DNA from: Phoebastria nigripes | Taxonomy: Eukaryota > Chordata > Aves > Procellariiformes > Diomedeidae | DNA length: 64,000 nucleotides | Reading direction: 5' to 3' | NCBI GenBank assembly: GCA_035582835.1 | Contig: JAYKAV010001267.1 | Span: 734,804-798,803, forward strand | In this document: positions 61,301-64,000 of the stretch, in pieces | How positions within the stretch are numbered: position 1 is the stretch's first letter | Layout: every line of letters begins with the position of its first letter | The notes under the pieces: model-generated | Database searches by the model: none | What the model was told of the DNA's origin: nothing | Seen by the model: the letters and a program-made list of their open reading frames with translations, nothing else | Made by a program: the position numbers and the translations under genes

Positions 61301-64000
61301 AAACACACACAGACACTGTGGAAAGCTGACTCCAAATCAAGTCCCAATTAATTCCTACTCTTATTCATTTGACGGCAACCAAAAAGGCTGATGTGAGTGG
61401 GATCCTGTAAAGAGCATTAACACTCCCAAAGTGATGGGAAAAGGAAAAAAAATCATCATTGAATTTATAGATATAATGTTAAGGGGACTGGGGGCGTACA
61501 CACACACTATTGTTGTGAAAACTGAGATGCTAAATATGCTTTGAAGAGCTGAGTTGAGAATTTGTGTTAGAGACTTACTTTTATCGAAGAATAGCAGCGT
61601 CAGTACACAGGATAAGAGAATCAAGTGGGATCGTGGCTGGACACACTTATACTGCTGAAAAATAGACCTGAATATAATCCATGTGTAACTATGAGCAGCT
61701 TCTAGATACAGAGGCTATAGTAAATCAGTCAAAGCTTTGCTGGAAATCCTTTTTGATCTAGAGCACCTATTGTGGTGTGGGGGATGAGGGCAGGAATAGA
61801 TTGCCTTCGAGATCTGATGAACCGCTGTTTATCCCTGAAGCGTTAAAATAAAAAAAATACTGTTATGGGGAGGTGTGTACCTCATATTTGGCTTACCTAT
61901 CTAAAGGGCTGACTGGAGCAGAGATGCAGAAGCCCAATGAATAAAGTGTACTCTAAGGTCCTTCAGGGAGATGCTAAGTCTGTGCCCTCGAAGGGCAGGT
62001 TGTCATTTACTTTCTGAAAATAATTGTTTGCACATAAGTAATACTAATTTCAACAAAGAAATCGTTGATCACATTGTAGCTATGGTTTAAGACTTTGTGA
62101 CTCTTCGCTCTAGAACTGAGTTATTCCGTGACTGATTCTCTTTCCTTGCCACAGGAATAATGTATACCTTGTTCAAGGTTTTTTCCTGAAGATTTTTTCA
62201 TTTTAGTATTCTGCTTTAGGGTTTGGTTTACTTTTAAGAAAAGAACGTCATACCGTGGCCTTGTTATGCTGCCATGATGGAACAAAGCCATTTAGATTAA
62301 TTTCCCTTCTGCCTTTTTACACTTTTGTGGCTGCCCTAAATGGCACTTCTAACATAACAGCTATTACTTTCTAAGTTATATCTAAATTAACAAGCATGTT
62401 CTCAGTCTTCTATCACACAGTTTATGCATCTCTCTCTTACTATAACATTACTCAGTTATAGCTCAGGCTGCCTTCCCTGCATGCTTCAAAATAATCCCTG
62501 CATCTAGAAGCAGCTAGGTGGAGGTAATTCATGAACACTTTACCTTTGCCTACTGAAGTCCTGACACTATAGAGCACATACAGCTTTATTATGAATGGCA
62601 TTCATGATGTTTTCTATAGGAGGCAATGCTTACCTGTTCTCTCAGATACATACTTGAAGTAAAAAGGTAACTTACCAAGAACAGTTTTGGTTATTAAAGA
62701 TTTTTTTCATTCATGAGACTCCCTGATGAAGAACAAGTTTATTCTAAAAATCTTACTTGGGATTCAGAGTTAGCAGGGAAATGGAGGAATAGTTGCATCT
62801 GCTTCACCCCTTACATCCTGGGATGAGAGACTGATTAGTCCACAGAATTTAGACAAGACACAAATGAACAATATCATTAGTCACACTCTAGATCTGCACA
62901 CTCATTACATTGACAATGAGTTCTGCACAGGCAACTGCATGTTGAAGGACTGCAGTTACTGGAATGTAGATAATGGGGGATTTTCTTGATAAGATGATGT
63001 GGTGTGTAACCCAGGTCCAGANGTTGCAGGAGGAAGAGTTTCACGTTATGTTTTGAAGTAGTTCTTGATGCAAAGCATCAGTAACAAGTGAGAGAGCAGA
63101 AGACAATCAGGCTTGTGAGAGCCACTTTGGGATTCTGATGAGACAACCAGTTGGGTTTTTATTTCTGTGCTCTAAAAATACTTAGGCATTGGGTTGAAGG
63201 TACTGATGTGACCAAAGGATTGCTTTAACTGTCTACTAGAGAACTAACAAAACTGTGTTAAGTAATGGGTATTGAGAATAAACCCTGTTTTGCTTGTGAA
63301 CCAGTCCCACTTTTTCTTAATATTTTAATTGTTTACAGGTTTCCATGTGCAACTTGTATGAAACTATTTGTTAAAATCTTAACTTGCTCATGTCAAACTT
63401 GTTATTTTGTGTGCTTGGTTACCTTATTCGGTTTCTTGAGAGAACAAAAAGCAGAGTTATGAAGTTCTGCTTCTTATTAACTAATATTTGAGAAATTTCT
63501 AGCATTCTCTAATAGTTGCAGTTATTATCCAAGTTGGTTGTGCATAACTGATATAAATTCACAAAAGAAAGTAAAATGTGTTGGTGTTACCATTGCTGAA
63601 AACTAGGCAGATTTTCTTCAACTGATCTTGTTTTATAGCTGAACCAAATGTCCAATTTGTTTACCTTGATAAAAGAGGGTGGAGGAGTTAAAATAGCACA
63701 CTTTGCTCACCTAGTCATTCAGTTTTTCCAAAGCTTTGTTTTCAGTGCTGCTTTTTGGTTTAAGTCATAAAGGGTGTTTTTAAATACCAAGAATTTGGCA
63801 AGGATTTTGAGCCTTTTCTGCCTCTCATTTAAGGCATGGTCCGTGCCATGTACGTTATAAAGACAGCCTAGTCAGCAGGGCATAAGGCTGGAACCTCTGA
63901 CTCCAGCTTTGCCATTTACCTGCTGTGAGTGAAGTGAGGGGGCCATGGTCCGCTTGTACTTCTGCCTTCCCTCCCACCCTATGTATGCGTTACGTATTTA
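28486..64000 (+). CDS. NUP58: NUP58 (NUPL1) nucleoporin, 15 coding exons, 3' end outside window
   Basis: Fifteen plus-strand exons (1636 bp) join in frame into residues 1-546. Family knowledge: NUP58 forms the central channel of the nuclear pore with NUP62 and NUP54 and its FG repeats contact transport receptors. Order of parts: N-terminal FG/GLFG-like, Ser/Thr-rich region (1-230) with FSFG, LFG, FGFG-type motifs; alpha-helical coiled-coil core (about 240-450); C-terminal FG region from about 481. The human protein has 599 residues as I recall it, so the last exon (about 54 codons, ending in a basic tail) is missing. I read 58837-64000 without finding it. No stop or frameshift in the exons. 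Rat is known to make two products, p58 and p45, by alternative splicing. Confidence 0.96.
30215..30517 (-). repeat. Possible LTR-like segment (minus orientation)
   Basis: Read on the minus strand, this stretch has the layout of an LTR: a TGTAGG start at 30517, a GATTGGTCA (inverted CCAAT) block near 30450, an AT-rich TATA-like block, then AATAAA (complement of 30411-30416) followed by a CCCC/TTCCGCCC-rich stretch. It also holds an 8-bp stem (30343-30362). No target-site duplication or CA end could be fixed, and no internal viral genes are present. Tentative. Confidence 0.3.
31245..31304. repeat. Long poly(T) homopolymer (60 T) after a CT repeat
   Basis: A pure T run of 60 bases preceded by a short CT repeat (CCTCTCTCTCTC). 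On the minus strand it would be a poly(A) followed by GAGA. No AATAAA or gene similarity precedes it on the minus strand, so a simple repeat is more likely than a retroposed tail. Confidence 0.85.
32514..32653 (+). CDS. NUP58: NUP58 coding exon 2 (residues 39-86, FG region)
   Basis: 140 bp, phase 2 to 1. It reads [20 protein letters not shown], then [20 protein letters not shown], ending LGGTST plus G. Acceptor AATAG, donor GTAGAA. It carries NFG, GFG and LFG motifs spaced by Ser/Thr, typical of an FG nucleoporin. Confidence 0.95.
34024..34059 (+). CDS. NUP58: NUP58 coding exon 3 (36 bp, residues 86-98)
   Basis: A 36-bp exon, phase 1-1, reading [12 protein letters not shown] plus G. Two AG acceptors lie three bases apart (AAAG and GCAG). 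The second is chosen because the result ([16 protein letters not shown]) aligns without gap to the human NTGIATTITTGLTLG; use of the first would insert one residue. Donor GTAAGG. Confidence 0.88.
35614..35766 (+). CDS. NUP58: NUP58 coding exon 4 (residues 98-149)
   Basis: 153 bp, phase 1-1. It reads [20 protein letters not shown] and ends SALTSTPAA plus G, with a long T-rich acceptor (TTTTTTTTAG) and a GTAGGA donor. FSLGFN and PFALP are the hydrophobic spots in a Ser/Thr/Ala-rich linker. Confidence 0.95.
36792..36926 (+). CDS. NUP58: NUP58 coding exon 5 (residues 149-194)
   Basis: 135 bp, phase 1-1, reading [20 protein letters not shown] to [14 protein letters not shown] plus G. Acceptor CTGCAG, donor GTGAAA. 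It continues the Ser/Thr/Gly-rich region with FTL and SLF motifs. Confidence 0.95.
37700..37810 (+). CDS. NUP58: NUP58 coding exon 6 (residues 194-231)
   Basis: 111 bp, phase 1-1. It reads [20 protein letters not shown] then [17 protein letters not shown] plus one base, acceptor TTGTAG, donor GTAAGT. It ends the N-terminal repeat region; the acidic/serine [11 protein letters not shown] block is well conserved. Confidence 0.95.
37811..40690 (+). other. NUP58 intron 6 (2.9 kb) with an assembly gap
   Basis: Intronic sequence with no recognised exon. It includes the only long N run of the window (39692-39746), followed by a C-rich patch that probably hindered assembly. Confidence 0.6.
39692..39746. 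other. Assembly gap (55 N)
   Basis: Fifty-five consecutive Ns, flanked on the right by TTTCCCCCCCTTCCACCCCCC. True gap size unknown. It falls in an intron, so the protein model is unaffected. Confidence 0.99.
40691..40715 (+). CDS. NUP58: NUP58 coding exon 7 (25-bp microexon)
   Basis: Only 25 bp, phase 1 to 2, residues 231-239, reading SDKTGTRPE across its junctions. Acceptor TTCTAG, donor GTAAGT. It is supported because exons 6 and 8 fit in frame only with it and the peptide matches the human SDKTGTRPE. Confidence 0.92.
41167..41232 (+). CDS. NUP58: NUP58 coding exon 8 (residues 239-261)
   Basis: 66 bp, phase 2-2, reading [21 protein letters not shown] plus CA. Acceptor TTGTAG, donor GTAAGT. 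This is the start of the folded alpha-helical core. Confidence 0.95.
42008..42182 (+). CDS. NUP58: NUP58 coding exon 9 (residues 261-319, helical core)
   Basis: 175 bp, phase 2 to 0. It reads [20 protein letters not shown] and ends [14 protein letters not shown] before GTATAA. The heptad-rich [17 protein letters not shown] stretch forms coiled coil. The segment [10 protein letters not shown] differs from human SLAANGIQRN; otherwise it is nearly identical. Confidence 0.96.
43512..43591 (+). CDS. NUP58: NUP58 coding exon 10 (residues 320-346)
   Basis: 80 bp, phase 0 to 2, reading [20 protein letters not shown] then ENTAPA plus GA. Acceptor TTTAG, donor GTGAGT. A CR1 insertion starts only about 40 bp after the donor. 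Confidence 0.95.
43631..43998 (+). mobile_element. CR1 LINE 3' end, plus strand, in NUP58 intron 10
   Basis: About 370 bp of CR1 3' end in sense orientation to NUP58. The last part of the CR1 reading frame is open (43633-43914), with [20 protein letters not shown] and [15 protein letters not shown]. It is followed by the conserved 3' UTR (GGTGGACTAGATGGTC, CCCTTCCAACCC) and a terminal TATGATTCTATGA octamer repeat. The 5' end is truncated as usual. It is less decayed than the other copies in the window. Confidence 0.94.
44279..44397 (+). CDS. NUP58: NUP58 coding exon 11 (residues 346-386, coiled coil)
   Basis: 119 bp, phase 2 to 1. It reads [20 protein letters not shown] then [19 protein letters not shown] plus G, acceptor ATCTAG, donor GTAAAT. 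This is the core helix that assembles with NUP62 and NUP54 (family knowledge). Confidence 0.96.
44398..46512 (+). other. NUP58 intron 11 with unexplained antisense patches
   Basis: 2.1 kb intron. From about 44535 to 45850 the sequence is less AT-rich than its surroundings and has short minus-strand stretches with coding-like composition (for example [18 protein letters not shown] running to a TAA at about 44557). Stops and frame changes break it up and I do not recognise a family. Confidence 0.4.
46513..46595 (+). CDS. NUP58: NUP58 coding exon 12 (residues 386-413)
   Basis: 83 bp, phase 1 to 0, reading [20 protein letters not shown] then SIHENVK. Acceptor CTTACAG, donor GTATGT. Continuation of the helical core; the sequence is essentially the human one. 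Confidence 0.96.
46596..49498 (+). other. NUP58 intron 12 (2.9 kb)
   Basis: Intron with no recognised exon. At about 47160-48620 the minus strand shows several unjoined coding-like open stretches (47458-47733, 48026-48217, 48413-48601). These resemble the antisense patches in intron 11 and are discussed as a finding. Confidence 0.4.
49499..49700 (+). CDS. NUP58: NUP58 coding exon 13 (residues 414-481)
   Basis: 202 bp, phase 0 to 1. It reads [20 protein letters not shown] to [10 protein letters not shown] plus G, acceptor CTTCAG. The donor ACAG|GTCTGA is weak: the usual A at +3, and G at +5 are absent. Read-through would add GLSAFKL and stop at TAG. It covers the end of the helical core ([13 protein letters not shown]) and the linker ([16 protein letters not shown]). 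Confidence 0.95.
51690..51930 (-). mobile_element. Probable old CR1 LINE fragment
   Basis: The order of blocks GGTTAGATGGAACTTGAAGT, CATCTCTTCTGTTCCTCTAA, CAAAAGCAGG, and later TTTCAGTGCTTGAC and CTTGGCTTCAG follows the antisense CR1 3' region. That is the same layout as the clear copy at 25270-25540, but heavily mutated and with small deletions. A similarity search is needed to confirm. Confidence 0.45.
55159..55178 (+). promoter_or_regulatory. Clustered poly(A) signals (three AATAAA)
   Basis: AATAAA occurs at 55159-55164, 55168-55173 and 55173-55178, followed within 20 bases by CATTGTCTTG and a T-rich tract (TTTTTTTAT). That is the layout of a functional cleavage site: hexamer, cleavage CA, U/GU-rich downstream element. 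It lies in NUP58 intron 13 in sense orientation. Confidence 0.55.
55705..55803 (+). CDS. NUP58: NUP58 coding exon 14 (residues 481-514, C-terminal FG)
   Basis: 99 bp, phase 1-1. It reads [20 protein letters not shown] then [13 protein letters not shown] plus G, acceptor ACCAG, donor GTACAC. VSFG and PFG are FG motifs of the C-terminal transport-receptor-binding region. Confidence 0.95.
55804..58740 (+). other. NUP58 intron 14 (2.9 kb)
   Basis: AT-rich intron. A few short imperfect direct repeats occur (for example AGGATGAAC twice near 56010-56030, and AGTAGAATCTAA twice near 56510-56540). No exon or mobile element recognised. Confidence 0.6.
58741..58836 (+). CDS. NUP58: NUP58 coding exon 15 (residues 514-546, C-terminal FG)
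   Basis: 96 bp, phase 1-1. It reads [20 protein letters not shown] then [12 protein letters not shown] plus G, acceptor CTACTAG, donor GTTGGT. Several FG motifs (GFG, AFG, FGFG). The following exon, which should begin FGSSS-like and end in a basic tail, is not in the window. Confidence 0.95.
58837..64000 (+). other. NUP58 intron 15, running off the window
   Basis: 5.2 kb of AT-rich sequence with no exon I can recognise. I looked for the expected last NUP58 exon (FG motifs then a Lys/Arg-rich tail) and did not find it. Minor repeats only, such as GATCAGATGCA twice near 59102-59130. Confidence 0.6.

Noticed and set aside
1..64000. CRISPR arrays, operons, prokaryotic ribosome sites, tRNA or rRNA genes
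   Set aside because: The sequence is vertebrate nuclear DNA with introns. I saw no regularly spaced repeats and no tRNA A/B-box pair on reading through; a tRNAscan or Infernal run would be needed to exclude small RNAs fully.

Overview
The window is nuclear DNA from a vertebrate, almost certainly a bird. It holds two conserved multi-exon genes with ordinary GT-AG introns and two CpG-island promoters. The interspersed repeats I can identify are chicken-repeat-1 (CR1) LINE fragments, the dominant avian retroposon. Scattered single Ns and one 55-base N run mark it as a draft assembly. I cannot resolve the species.

Left half (1443-24675, minus strand): a complete MTMR6 gene, encoding a myotubularin-family phosphoinositide 3-phosphatase. 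I assembled 14 coding exons by eye. They join in frame into a 622-residue protein with the catalytic HCSDGWDRT motif in exon 9 and the usual C-terminal end. The 3' UTR probably continues leftward from 1442, but I see no convincing poly(A) signal there.

Middle (24676-28485): a head-to-head intergenic region of about 3.8 kb. It has one CpG island over the MTMR6 start (ETS, GC-box and NRF1-like motifs), a 5'-truncated and frameshifted CR1 copy of about 1.1 kb on the minus strand, about 1.4 kb of unremarkable sequence, and a second CpG island over the NUP58 start.

Right half (28486-64000, plus strand): NUP58 (NUPL1), encoding an FG-repeat nucleoporin of the central channel (Nup62-Nup58-Nup54). 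Fifteen coding exons give residues 1-546. The last exon, about 54 codons by comparison with the human protein as I recall it, is not visible and should lie beyond 64000. The order MTMR6(-)/NUP58(+) matches the human 13q12 arrangement. The genes share no pathway; they are simply divergent neighbours.

I found no novel biological system. The points most worth checking are: (1) a possible alternative 3' end of NUP58, where a weak exon-13 splice donor is followed by an in-frame stop, with a triple AATAAA cluster 5.4 kb downstream in the same intron; (2) antisense patches that look like decayed coding sequence in NUP58 introns 11 and 12; (3) a possible minus-strand LTR in NUP58 intron 1; (4) a 42-bp hairpin in MTMR6 intron 7; (5) the phase-symmetric FG-repeat exons of NUP58. 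All exon boundaries were inferred by reading splice signals and recalling the human orthologues; no alignment was run.
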